Part shown: positions 1 to 9,583 of the stretch, piece after piece
Position numbering within the stretch: position 1 is the first letter of the stretch
Layout: every line of letters begins with the position of its first letter
From: SAR86 cluster bacterium
GTDB lineage: Bacteria > Pseudomonadota > Gammaproteobacteria > Pseudomonadales > Pseudohongiellaceae
Assembly (NCBI GenBank): GCA_002401885.1
Contig: NVUL01000043.1
Coordinates: 28,387-92,386, forward strand
Reading direction: 5' to 3'
DNA: 64,000 nt
The notes under the pieces: model-generated
Told to the model about the DNA's origin: nothing
The model's database searches: none
The model's input: the letters and a program-made list of their open reading frames with translations, nothing else
Translations under genes and position numbers: made by a program

Positions 1-1146
1 ATTGCGAGAGAATACAATGAGGATCCCGTACTAAAGACAATGCTGCCGGCAACTTGGCTCAATGCGCGCAGGCGAACAGTGCTAATGTTTCTCGATCATG
101 GCGACTCGCGCGGAGTCGAACGACTCGCGATTGCACGTTACGCCGTGGGCGAACTATTTCCCGGGACATGGAATCCAGAGGAACAGCCAGATCAGTACCA
201 GCGAATCGCTCAGCTTTTGACCGAGTTTAATCCGAGCAAAATAGCCCTGAACTTTTCGGACACTTATGCGCTCGCGGATGGCCTTACCTATTCAGAACAG
301 AGGGACTTCAGCTCCGCACTTCCTAGCGACCTTCAGAACAGGATCATGTCAGCCGAGAATCTGGCGGTAGGCTGGCTGGAAACGCGAACGGCGTCAGAGA
401 TGGAAGTTTACAAAGATGTAATGGCTATCGCGCACGAGATAATAGCAGAAGGCTTTACCTCTGCCGTTGTGGAGCCAGGCAAGACTACTATTGAGGATCT
501 TACCTGGTGGTACCGTCAACGACTGAACGATCTAGGCTTGGATACTTGGTTTCATACAGGGATCGAATTGATGCGGTCGGACGCCTCACAGGCAGCTATC
601 GGTGAGGATCCGGATAGCAAAAATGTCTTTCACAAAGGAGACCTGATTCACATCGACTTCGGCATCAGTTATCTAAACTTACAGACTGACACGCAGCAGA
701 ACGCCTACATTTTGAAGGACGATGAAGCAACTGTGCCTGGCTATCTTGTTAAAGCTTTGCAGAAAGGCAATGAACTGCAAGACATTCTAACCAACAACTT
801 TCAGGTCGGCCGTACCGGCAACGAGATACTGCACCGCACCAGAGAACAAGCGATTAGTGCCGGTATAGAACCCATTATCTATACGCACCCGATCGGCCTA
901 CATGGTCATGCGGCAGGCACCACTATCGGCATGTGGGACAAACAGGGCGGCGTACCTGGCTCTGGAGACTACCCCATGAATGCCAATACTGCATATTCCA
1001 TCGAATTGACAGCGCTGGTAGACGTGCCGGAATGGAGCAGCGCCCCTTTATCGGTAAAACTTGAGGAAGACGGGTTTTATGACGGGTCGAAATTCGCGTA
1101 TATTCAACCAAGACAGACTGAATACCATATTATTCAAGCAGACTGA
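1..1146 (+). CDS. M24 family metallopeptidase (Xaa-Pro aminopeptidase-like), 5'-truncated by window edge
   Basis: Frame is open from base 1 through the listed ORF; HIDFGI, THPIGLHGHAAGTTIG and YSIELT segments typical of pita-bread (M24) peptidases. Confidence 0.8.
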   Translation: MAREYNEDPVLKTMLPATWLNARRRTVLMFLDHGDSRGVERLAIARYAVGELFPGTWNPEEQPDQYQRIAQLLTEFNPSKIALNFSDTYALADGLTYSEQRDFSSALPSDLQNRIMSAENLAVGWLETRTASEMEVYKDVMAIAHEIIAEGFTSAVVEPGKTTIEDLTWWYRQRLNDLGLDTWFHTGIELMRSDASQAAIGEDPDSKNVFHKGDLIHIDFGISYLNLQTDTQQNAYILKDDEATVPGYLVKALQKGNELQDILTNNFQVGRTGNEILHRTREQAISAGIEPIIYTHPIGLHGHAAGTTIGMWDKQGGVPGSGDYPMNANTAYSIELTALVDVPEWSSAPLSVKLEEDGFYDGSKFAYIQPRQTEYHIIQAD

Positions 1147-1168
1147 CCAATAACCACAGGACAACGCT

Positions 1169-1729
1169 ATGCCTCTCGATATTACGTTTACCCTCAGCGA
1201 TAGAGATCTGGAAAGATTCAAGGCCATCGTAGTTAAGGCTAGATCCACAGCATCCGACCAACAGGGAAAGGCAGACATCGAGAAAGCCGCGTACAAGATT
1301 GTCGAAGTCGCGATGAAATCGGACCTGCCTGACTTCATCGCAGAACGACTACTGCAATTGAAGACGCTGCTGGAGATGTTGAAAGATGCCGAGTGGAATT
1401 TAAGTGAAGAGGATCGCGATAGAATAATTAGTGCAATGTCGTATTTCGCGGATCCTATCGACTTGATTCCAGATCATATTCCCGGCATTGGTTTTCTTGA
1501 TGACGCGATGTTTGTAGAAATCATTGTTCGCGAGTTGCGCTCTGAAATCTCTGCCTATAATGAATTTTGCCGCTTCCGCGAAGCGGAAGATGATCGTCTT
1601 CGTGACGCCGGCAAAGATCCAATAGAAAACAGAGAACAATGGTTAGGTGAAAAAAGAGAGGAGCTTCACTCCAAGATCGCAGCAACAAAAAGCGGTGACG
1701 ATGAAGATTTCGTATTCCATATTCTCTAA
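1169..1729 (+). CDS. DUF1232 (YkvA-like) domain protein
   Basis: Core AMSYFADPIDLIPDHIPGIGFLDDAMFVEIIVREL matches DUF1232 signature; paralogue of 9013..9579. Confidence 0.8.
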   Translation: MPLDITFTLSDRDLERFKAIVVKARSTASDQQGKADIEKAAYKIVEVAMKSDLPDFIAERLLQLKTLLEMLKDAEWNLSEEDRDRIISAMSYFADPIDLIPDHIPGIGFLDDAMFVEIIVRELRSEISAYNEFCRFREAEDDRLRDAGKDPIENREQWLGEKREELHSKIAATKSGDDEDFVFHIL

Positions 1730-1789
1730 CCGCTAGTCATTCACAGAAACTCGGCCCTATAGCCTTAACGCCCTGACTTCAACTAGCGT

Positions 1790-3265
1790 CTACTGCACAA
1801 AGTGTGCGGCCAAATCTGCTCGATCCAACATCTTTCCATTCAAGAAGACCGAAGAGATCGAACGGGTATTACGAATATCAGCTAAGGGGTTTTCATCCAG
1901 CACTACGAAATCAGCGCTATATCCAGGCTGCAAGAGACCCAGATCACCCAAACCCAACCTCTGTGCCGGCTTACTGGTAGCCGCTACAATTGCCTGCATG
2001 GGTGTCATTCCCAGACGTACAAATATTTCTAATTCACGATGCCCCGTGTAACCAAAGAAATGATCAGGTACCGCGCCCGCATCCGTTCCTAATACTATGT
2101 CAACATTAGCATCAAGCAGATGCCCAAAGCTGGCACGCAGTTCCGCTTCGCGCGCTTCTGCTCTATTTGGTTTGAGCAATCTCTGACCGCTTTCACCAAG
2201 GCGAGCAGCCACAGATTCCGGCAACGAAGCGCGAAGAAACTGATCAGCGCCGATTGCCTCGCGCCGCAACTCCCCTAAGCCCACATTCGGAACAACAAAG
2301 GCATTTGCTGCAGTCAGTTGTTGTGCAATCTCAGGGCCAAGGTCTACCCCGATTCTGCCGTGCAAGAATCCACTAACACCGGCTTCCAACAAGTCTGGCA
2401 TATCTTCAGCGTATTGCTGGTGAGCATAAATTTCGATGCCATTCTCTGCAGCCTCATCGGCGATCGCACGATACAGCTGGGGCGCTAGTTTCTGCTGACT
2501 GCCACCGCGATCATCTACCCAAATTTTAATAACAGAAATATTCTTCGCAGCAATTTGCCGAACCGATTCGATGGCCTGCTCTACACTAGCTACCCCGTAT
2601 AGGATGCGTTGACCTGTCTTTTGCTCGAGTGCAACTGCATGTGTCAGGAACTGATCATTCGGCCCCTGCCCCGGCGGTGCCATACCCGCGGCAAAGAGAA
2701 AGCGAGCGCTAGGAAATTCACCGCTTAGCTGAGCCTGTTGCACCTCAAAGGCTAGCGCATCCGGATCGCTGCCTGCTGAAAATACCGCCGAGAATCCGTA
2801 ATAGGCATAACGCTGAAGGTGATCAATTAGATTTTCACGACTATAGTTTTCCGCACCCCAACTGGTGTGACCCTCGTATCCTAGGTGTGCGTGGCTATCA
2901 ATCAAGGCAGGCATGATTGTCTTGCCATTCAGATCGATCACCTCAACGCTTAAGTCAGGCTCGAGTTCTGATCGCGACCCAACAGCGGCGATACGACTAC
3001 CCTCGATCAACAATGCACCAGACTCCAATACGCTTCCGTCACCGACAATCACCCTTACGTTGTCTAGCAAGAAACGATTGGCCTGGCCTTGCTGCCCGTA
3101 AACCAACTGAGGAAGAGCGAGAGTGAGCCCTAGTATCTGTATAAAAACAACGATCGCGGGCCAGAATTGCGAGACTGCACAATTTCGCGCGCAGGGTCTT
3201 CCAAATGACTGCTCACTAGACATTTTCTTACTCTCTTTTTGGCTCAGAGGCTGGTAATCTAGCAT
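1790..3265 (-). CDS. Secreted amidohydrolase-family protein (imidazolonepropionase-like)
   Basis: ALIDSHAHLGYEG metal-binding motif, VLGTDAG, C-terminal GYSADFVVLDENPLADI; hydrophobic N-terminal segment. Confidence 0.85.
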   Translation of the reverse strand: MLDYQPLSQKESKKMSSEQSFGRPCARNCAVSQFWPAIVVFIQILGLTLALPQLVYGQQGQANRFLLDNVRVIVGDGSVLESGALLIEGSRIAAVGSRSELEPDLSVEVIDLNGKTIMPALIDSHAHLGYEGHTSWGAENYSRENLIDHLQRYAYYGFSAVFSAGSDPDALAFEVQQAQLSGEFPSARFLFAAGMAPPGQGPNDQFLTHAVALEQKTGQRILYGVASVEQAIESVRQIAAKNISVIKIWVDDRGGSQQKLAPQLYRAIADEAAENGIEIYAHQQYAEDMPDLLEAGVSGFLHGRIGVDLGPEIAQQLTAANAFVVPNVGLGELRREAIGADQFLRASLPESVAARLGESGQRLLKPNRAEAREAELRASFGHLLDANVDIVLGTDAGAVPDHFFGYTGHRELEIFVRLGMTPMQAIVAATSKPAQRLGLGDLGLLQPGYSADFVVLDENPLADIRNTRSISSVFLNGKMLDRADLAAHFVQ

Positions 3266-3295
3266 CTTTTACTAATTTGAGAATAGGCTGCTCCT

Positions 3296-5746
3296 TTGCT
3301 ACAAGAAACACAGGCACACAAGACATCGCAAACACTGCTCAGCGAGACCGGTGCATTAGCGCTGGCTTCGAGAACAGACACAGCCGCTCTTGCCAGTGAG
3401 GCAAGGGCTTTGTGTGATAGTGCCCATGGCAACATCATCACTTATTCCAAGAAAGTATTCATACCCTTGACGCACCTCTGTCGCGACGTCTGCCACTACT
3501 GTACCTTCGCGCGTACACCCAAGCGAATCGATCGCGCGTATATGAGCATCGAGCAGGTCCTCGAGCTTTGTCATCGAGGTGCCATCGAGGGTTGTCAGGA
3601 AGCGCTATTCACTCTGGGTGAAAAGCCTGAACTACGCTACAAAGCGGCTCGCGAGGCGCTTGCCGAATTAGGCTTCGAATCCACCATCGACTACGTTATA
3701 GAGGTAGCCGGTGCAGTCTTGAGAGAAACAGGCTTGATACCCCACATCAACGCCGGCAATATGACGAGAACGGAGATAGACAAACTTCGCCAAGTCAGCG
3801 CATCCATGGGAATCATGTTGGAGTCAGCATCAATCAGACTCTGCGAAAAGGGAATGCCGCACTATGGCTCTCCCGATAAAGACCCCGCGACGCGGTTGGA
3901 GACAATCGAGCTCGCTGGCCAGGCGGGCGTACCTTTTACCTCCGGCATCCTGATCGGCATAGGTGAAACCCGACTAGAAAGAATCGAATCTTTACTTGCG
4001 CTACGTAGCGCACACGAGAAACACGGCCATCTACAAGAAGTCATCGTGCAAAATTTTCGTGCGAAGGAAAACACCAAGATGGCGCAGGCGCCAGAACCCG
4101 ACCTGAATGAACTAGTCTGGACTCTAGCGGTAGCGAGGCTTATCTTCGGTGCACAGATGAACATTCAGGCGCCTCCGAATCTTAGTCCGGGCGTGCTTCC
4201 TCAATTAGTCAACGCTGGCATCAACGATTGGGGCGGCGTCTCTCCTCTTACACCCGATCACGTAAATCCAGAGGCACCATGGCCTCACCTCGAGAATCTA
4301 GCTAGAGAGACTGCAGCCGCTGGCAAATTCCTAGATCAACGGCTAACTATCTATCCCGAGTTTGCGCGAGACCCAGACAAGTGGCTAGACGAGCAATTGA
4401 AATTCCCAATACTCAAGCAAAGTGATAGCTGCGGATTTGCTAAAAGAGACAACTGGACACCTGGCGCCATCGAGCCGATCCCGCATCTTGATAAACAATT
4501 GTTGGAAAGCACTGTCACTCCCGAGCAAGTGTCGAATGATGTTCAAAGAATCGTCGCTGCCTGCGAATCACAGCAGGAACTTTCCATTAAAGATGTGAGC
4601 CGCCTGTTCGAGAGCCGTGGTGCCGACTTCAGCTATGTAACACAACAGGCTAATCGACTAAGACATGAGTGCAATGGCGATACAGTAAGCTTCGTCGTGA
4701 ATCGAAACATTAACTACACCAATGTCTGTTACTTCAAATGTCAGTTCTGCGCCTTCTCTAAAGGTAAGATGAGCGAGAACCTGCGCGGCCGCCCTTACGA
4801 CATCAGCGCAGAAGAAATCGCGAGACGCACTCGCGAAGCCTGGGACAGAGGCGCCACTGAAGTCTGCATGCAGGGTGGTATTCATCCCGACTACACCGGC
4901 CAGACTTATCTCGATATTGTCGAAACAGTCAGACTCGCCTCAAAAGATATGCACATTCATGCCTTCTCGCCACTCGAAGTTTGGCAAGGGGCAAGCACAC
5001 TTGGTATTTCGCTCGAAGAATTTCTCAAGAAACTTAAGGCGGCAGGCCTGAATACCTTACCTGGTACTGCGGCAGAAGTGCTGGACGATGAGGTTAGACA
5101 AGTACTTTGTGCAGACAAATTAAACTCCGAAGAATGGTTGGAAGTAATGGAGACCGCCCACAAGGTCGGATTCAGGACAACCGCAACCATCATGTACGGT
5201 CACATTGATCGACCTAAGCATTGGGCTAATCATTTGCTTCGAATTCGTGCCTTACAAAAACGAACTGGAGGGTTTACCGAATTCGTTCCTCTACCCTACG
5301 TACACATGGAAGCACCCATGTATCTGAAAGGCCTTTCCCGCCGCGGCCCCAGCTTCCGCGAGGCGGTGCTAATGCACGCTGTAGCCCGGCTGGTTTTCCA
5401 CGGGCAGATCGAGAACATTCAGGCTTCTTGGGTAAAGATGGGCCTGGATGGGGTGGCTGCATGTCTAAGCGCGGGCGTCAACGATTTGGGAGGTACGCTC
5501 ATGAATGAAAGCATCACTCGAGCAGCCGGCGCCAGCTACGGTCAGGAATGGACTCCGCAGGCAATCGAAGACACAATTCGTAACATGGACCGACTGCCTC
5601 GCATGCGAAATACACTGTATGCTAGCGCACCGAAAGAGCGCTACCAGAGCGCCAGCGGCGCTCAGGAATTGCGCGAAATCGAGTATAATTCCGCTAATAA
5701 GAAGCAGCGAACCAAGAAGCTAAAAAATCTGGCACAGGCTATCTAG
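3296..5746 (+). CDS. fbiC: FO synthase (7,8-didemethyl-8-hydroxy-5-deazariboflavin synthase), CofG-CofH fusion
   Basis: 816 aa with two radical SAM motifs: CRDVCHYC (CofG half) and CYFKCQFC (CofH half); GVSPLTPDHVNPEAPWP and MNESITRAAGASYGQ segments typical of each half; TTG start. Confidence 0.92.
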   Translation: MLQETQAHKTSQTLLSETGALALASRTDTAALASEARALCDSAHGNIITYSKKVFIPLTHLCRDVCHYCTFARTPKRIDRAYMSIEQVLELCHRGAIEGCQEALFTLGEKPELRYKAAREALAELGFESTIDYVIEVAGAVLRETGLIPHINAGNMTRTEIDKLRQVSASMGIMLESASIRLCEKGMPHYGSPDKDPATRLETIELAGQAGVPFTSGILIGIGETRLERIESLLALRSAHEKHGHLQEVIVQNFRAKENTKMAQAPEPDLNELVWTLAVARLIFGAQMNIQAPPNLSPGVLPQLVNAGINDWGGVSPLTPDHVNPEAPWPHLENLARETAAAGKFLDQRLTIYPEFARDPDKWLDEQLKFPILKQSDSCGFAKRDNWTPGAIEPIPHLDKQLLESTVTPEQVSNDVQRIVAACESQQELSIKDVSRLFESRGADFSYVTQQANRLRHECNGDTVSFVVNRNINYTNVCYFKCQFCAFSKGKMSENLRGRPYDISAEEIARRTREAWDRGATEVCMQGGIHPDYTGQTYLDIVETVRLASKDMHIHAFSPLEVWQGASTLGISLEEFLKKLKAAGLNTLPGTAAEVLDDEVRQVLCADKLNSEEWLEVMETAHKVGFRTTATIMYGHIDRPKHWANHLLRIRALQKRTGGFTEFVPLPYVHMEAPMYLKGLSRRGPSFREAVLMHAVARLVFHGQIENIQASWVKMGLDGVAACLSAGVNDLGGTLMNESITRAAGASYGQEWTPQAIEDTIRNMDRLPRMRNTLYASAPKERYQSASGAQELREIEYNSANKKQRTKKLKNLAQAI

Positions 5747-5862
5747 TAGGTTCTCGGTTATTAATACAAACGCAAACATTCACTAACATGAACACCAATC
5801 CAAATCCGCTACGGAGTCGTATCCGCTAGACGGCATGTCAATCAGGAAAACGTAAACTCAGA

Positions 5863-6762
5863 ATGAAAATCGCAATTACTGGCGCCAACAGCAGTGTTGG
5901 ACTGAATCTATTGAATCATATTGTCTCCGCAACAGAGATTAGCGTTATCGCCGGAGTTCGCTCTGACCGCGCCATGCAATCGTTGCCGAGCTCACCGCAG
6001 GTAGACCCCCGCATCATCTCCTATCAGGACCCTAGCAAATTGGCAGCAGCCTTGGAGGGTGCCGACTGCATCGTGCACCTCGCCGGAATCCTCATCGAGA
6101 ACAAAAATACCAGCTATGCCAGCGCAAATGTCGACGCCACTGAAGCCGTGGTAAAAGCAGCTCAACTGCTGGGCGCTAAGCACATGGTTTTTATCAGCGT
6201 AGTTGGTGCCGGCAAAGACTCTAGTAATGCCTACTTCCGATCGAAGGGCTTAGCTGAAGAACTCGTTAAAAAATCAGGCCTTCCAGCGAGCATTATTCGG
6301 ACACCCATCCTACTTGGACCCAATACTGCAGGTGCCAGCTCACTAATTGGAGCAGCCACGCAGGCCAAAACAAAGATTCTAGGTGGCGGAAAATACTCCA
6401 TGCGCCCACTCGACATCGATGACCTCAATCAGGCCATCTTAAATTGCTGCAATAGCGGCTCCACAGAAGCGAAGTTATACGAATTGGTAGGACCAGAGCC
6501 CATCAGCTATCGTGACCTCATTCAGAAAGCTGCGTCGATGATGAATAACAAAGTTGAGATCGGATCCGTTCCAGTTGCCATCGCTAAATTAGTTGCCGCA
6601 ATAAGCTCTCGCGTCAAAGGAGGAGGTATCACACCCACAGTAATCGATGTGATTACGATGGACGAAGTAGTGGATAGCAACGCAGACGGCGCGCTGAACA
6701 TCACTCTCACTCCCCTACAGGACACTCTGAAAAAAATCTTGGAGCATAAGAAAAGCAAATGA
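5863..6762 (+). CDS. NAD(P)-binding atypical SDR / NDUFA9-like epimerase-family protein
   Basis: N-terminal Rossmann ITGANSSVGLNLL, HLAGILIENK, SIIRTPILLGP. Confidence 0.8.
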   Translation: MKIAITGANSSVGLNLLNHIVSATEISVIAGVRSDRAMQSLPSSPQVDPRIISYQDPSKLAAALEGADCIVHLAGILIENKNTSYASANVDATEAVVKAAQLLGAKHMVFISVVGAGKDSSNAYFRSKGLAEELVKKSGLPASIIRTPILLGPNTAGASSLIGAATQAKTKILGGGKYSMRPLDIDDLNQAILNCCNSGSTEAKLYELVGPEPISYRDLIQKAASMMNNKVEIGSVPVAIAKLVAAISSRVKGGGITPTVIDVITMDEVVDSNADGALNITLTPLQDTLKKILEHKKSK

Positions 6763-7760
6763 GCGAAGAAACCGAAAACAACTCAGAAACAACAACAGAA
6801 ACCGAAGTGGAAGTGGCGCCTGGCAAGAAAAAACCAAGCCCGATCGGCCGCGTTCTTTTCCTCATTCTTACCGCACTCTGCTTCGCCTATCTTTACTACA
6901 GGCTAAACGGTGCTGCTGCTCGAGAGGGACTGAGCCTCGTCGAATATATGACGCAGGTGTTCGCCACTGTAAATTGGATACCATGGCTTGCATTAATGGT
7001 CTGCTACTCACTCTTCTACTTTGCGATAGACACCCTGGTGGTCACGAAAGCACTAAATTGGTTTGTAGCTGATATCAAATACAAAGACATCATGCCGATC
7101 CGCGCCAGCGCCTACATCATCTCCATATTCAATGAGCAGATCGGCAAAGGTGCAATGGCCTACTACCTGAACAAGCGCGATCAGATCCCGGGCTGGGAAG
7201 TTGGCTCGGTTATGCTCTTCGTGATGTTCTGCGAAATTTACTACCTATTGGTATGGGCTACTATCGGCTTCGCCGTCGGCGGCGATTCTCTACCCGAAGT
7301 GTTCGGCTTGGTACCCTATATTGCAGCTATTGCCACTGTTTTCTTAGTCCTTTGGATAGCCTATTTTCGAGGAGTGATTCTCCCGAACAATAAATTCCGT
7401 GAAAAAGCTGTATTGCACGCCTTTCGCCAAGCCAAACCCTGGCACTATGGAGCCTTCTTCCTACTTCGCTCACCTGCCCTGATGGCGGCTATTGTTGTCT
7501 ACACCGTGGCACTCAACTTGTTCGGCGTTGAAGCGTCGCTAATGACATTGCTGCCTTTCTTACCGGTCATTTTCTTCGCAGCCGCTGTCCCCACACCTAT
7601 GCGAGCCGCTGCAATAACCTTCTGGGTCATCTTGTTCCCTGAAAATGAAGGCCAGATGGCAGCATTCGGTTTCGTTCAGCACAACTTCTTCATATTATTC
7701 AATGCGGCTATCGGACTCGTCTTCTGGCGCAAGGCCCAACGGGACCTGTTCGGCAAGTAA
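6759..7760 (+). CDS. Polytopic membrane protein, possibly LPG-synthase-TM/flippase-like
   Basis: Multiple hydrophobic helices; NEQIGKGAMAYYLNKR resembles the conserved loop of that family; ATGA overlap with upstream gene. Confidence 0.6.
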   Translation: MSEETENNSETTTETEVEVAPGKKKPSPIGRVLFLILTALCFAYLYYRLNGAAAREGLSLVEYMTQVFATVNWIPWLALMVCYSLFYFAIDTLVVTKALNWFVADIKYKDIMPIRASAYIISIFNEQIGKGAMAYYLNKRDQIPGWEVGSVMLFVMFCEIYYLLVWATIGFAVGGDSLPEVFGLVPYIAAIATVFLVLWIAYFRGVILPNNKFREKAVLHAFRQAKPWHYGAFFLLRSPALMAAIVVYTVALNLFGVEASLMTLLPFLPVIFFAAAVPTPMRAAAITFWVILFPENEGQMAAFGFVQHNFFILFNAAIGLVFWRKAQRDLFGK

Positions 7761-8299
7761 TGGCCAATCTGCTCACCGCTATTCGCCTGCTACTGGTTAT
7801 TCCAGTAGCTATGGCAATAGCGAATGCATCACTGTTCGCAAGCTGGCTCTTATTGGCATTAATTGTCATCGCCATCGCTAGCGACTACTTCGATGGAAAG
7901 GTAGCCCGCGCCCTTAAGACCGCCTCTGGCCGAGGCATGTTATTCGACCATGGCACGGACTTTATTTTTGTCACTATGGCGCTGTTCGCGCTCTCTACAA
8001 TCGGTCTATCGAGCATCCTGCTACCCCTATTAATAGTCGTTGCGTTCTCGCAATACGTGTTCGATTCCTATTATTTATTCAAACAGAAACAACTACGAAT
8101 GAGTTTCCTAGGACGCTGGAACGGAATTCTTTACTTCGTGCCTATCGTGTTAGTAGCAAGTTCTAGACTCCCTGTGCTCGAGCAAGCACAGGATATTTTC
8201 AACGTAATAATCATTTACTTCAACTACGCGCTAGTCGCTTCTACTCTCGCCTCAATTGTTGATCGTGCTATCGCACCTCTGCTGCAGAAAGATAAATAG
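7760..8299 (+). CDS. CDP-alcohol phosphatidyltransferase family protein
   Basis: SDYFDGKVARALKTASGRGMLFDHGTD resembles the DGx2ARx8Gx3Dx3D motif; TAATG overlap with upstream gene. Confidence 0.85.
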   Translation: MANLLTAIRLLLVIPVAMAIANASLFASWLLLALIVIAIASDYFDGKVARALKTASGRGMLFDHGTDFIFVTMALFALSTIGLSSILLPLLIVVAFSQYVFDSYYLFKQKQLRMSFLGRWNGILYFVPIVLVASSRLPVLEQAQDIFNVIIIYFNYALVASTLASIVDRAIAPLLQKDK

Positions 8300-8309
8300 G
8301 CTGGCCATC

Positions 8310-8885
8310 ATGAGCATAGTGAAAGCCAGGAAACCCCTCTCCCTATCAATGATTCTTACAACGATTTTTAGCGCGCTGCTCTTCTTGAGTGCTGTCCACG
8401 GCGCCGAATCAGAACTCCCCCTCTCGTTATTTCGAGCTATAGATGAAAGGCTGGGATACATGGAGGATGTCGCGCTGTTTAAGGCACAGAATAGAATCCC
8501 AGTAGAAGATATCGAGCGCGAGGAGTTTGTTCTGTCTGCTGCTAAAGAACTAGCAGCGAGCCATGGGCTGGACCCGAAGTCGATGGAGCGTTTTTTCATT
8601 GCCCAGATAGGCGCCGCGAAGGCGATTCAGTATCGCTACAGGGCTGAGCTGCTGACTCGCGAGATACCCACCCGATCAGTAGACCTGCAATCGAATAGTC
8701 GCCCGGCACTGGATCGACTGGGTAACGATATCGTCATGCTCTTCTCTACACTGCTGGAAAGTCGATCTGCTATGGGGGAAGAGAGCCGCGAACGTTTCAT
8801 GAGCACACTGCAGAGTCGCTTGCTCGCTGACGCAGAAAGAGAAGCTCTGTTCGATGCTATGCTGCAAGTTCGACGTAGCCAATAG
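8310..8885 (+). CDS. Secreted chorismate mutase, AroQ-gamma type
   Basis: Signal peptide (LLFLSAVHGAES) then AIDERLGYMEDVALFKAQNRIPVEDIEREEFVL, typical of periplasmic AroQ; start taken at the internal ATG 8310. Confidence 0.8.
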   Translation: MSIVKARKPLSLSMILTTIFSALLFLSAVHGAESELPLSLFRAIDERLGYMEDVALFKAQNRIPVEDIEREEFVLSAAKELAASHGLDPKSMERFFIAQIGAAKAIQYRYRAELLTREIPTRSVDLQSNSRPALDRLGNDIVMLFSTLLESRSAMGEESRERFMSTLQSRLLADAEREALFDAMLQVRRSQ

Positions 8886-9012
8886 CACAAGCCATCCCGT
8901 ATTGAACAATACTTCATGGCAAGGCACACTTAGCCTACTATGCTAGTCTCAGTTAGCAATGCACTAAAGATAGACAAACTAAAAACAGATTTGTAGACAG
9001 AGGCCAAACACA

Positions 9013-9579
9013 ATGCCATTTGACATTACTATCACCCTCAGCGATGGAGACCTGCAGAAATTCCAGGAAAGCATCGACAAGGGAAAGCTCGCCGTCAACG
9101 ATCAAGAAAGTGCCGAAGCTATCGAGCAAAAGGCCTCAGAGCTGATCGAGCTTGCGACGGGCGGCAACTTGCCACAGTTTGTACACGATCGGATACTCCA
9201 GTTACAGATTCTGCTAAACATGATTAGAGACACAGAATGGAAACTTACGGAAGCAGAGATACAGAGTATTCGCGGGGCGCTCTATTATTTCGTCGACCCA
9301 GACGACTTGATCCCAGACCACATCCCTGGAATCGGCTTCCTAGATGATGCAATGTATGCAGAGATCATCGTTCAAGAACTTAGAACCGAGATAAAAATGT
9401 ATCAGGAATTCTGCCAATTTCGAATCTCTGAGGAAAACCGCCGGAGAAATAAGGGCATAGACCCTCATGTCGGGCGTGAAGACTGGATCTCTGACAAACG
9501 CGCCACGCTTCACGCACGCATGCGCGAGCGTCGTACTTTAAGTACTGGAGGCCGAGGCCTTCGTATGCGAATATTTTAG
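9013..9579 (+). CDS. DUF1232 (YkvA-like) domain protein
   Basis: YYFVDPDDLIPDHIPGIGFLDDAMYAEIIVQEL; paralogue of 1169..1729 over its length. Confidence 0.8.
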   Translation: MPFDITITLSDGDLQKFQESIDKGKLAVNDQESAEAIEQKASELIELATGGNLPQFVHDRILQLQILLNMIRDTEWKLTEAEIQSIRGALYYFVDPDDLIPDHIPGIGFLDDAMYAEIIVQELRTEIKMYQEFCQFRISEENRRRNKGIDPHVGREDWISDKRATLHARMRERRTLSTGGRGLRMRIF

Positions 9580-9583
9580 TAAG

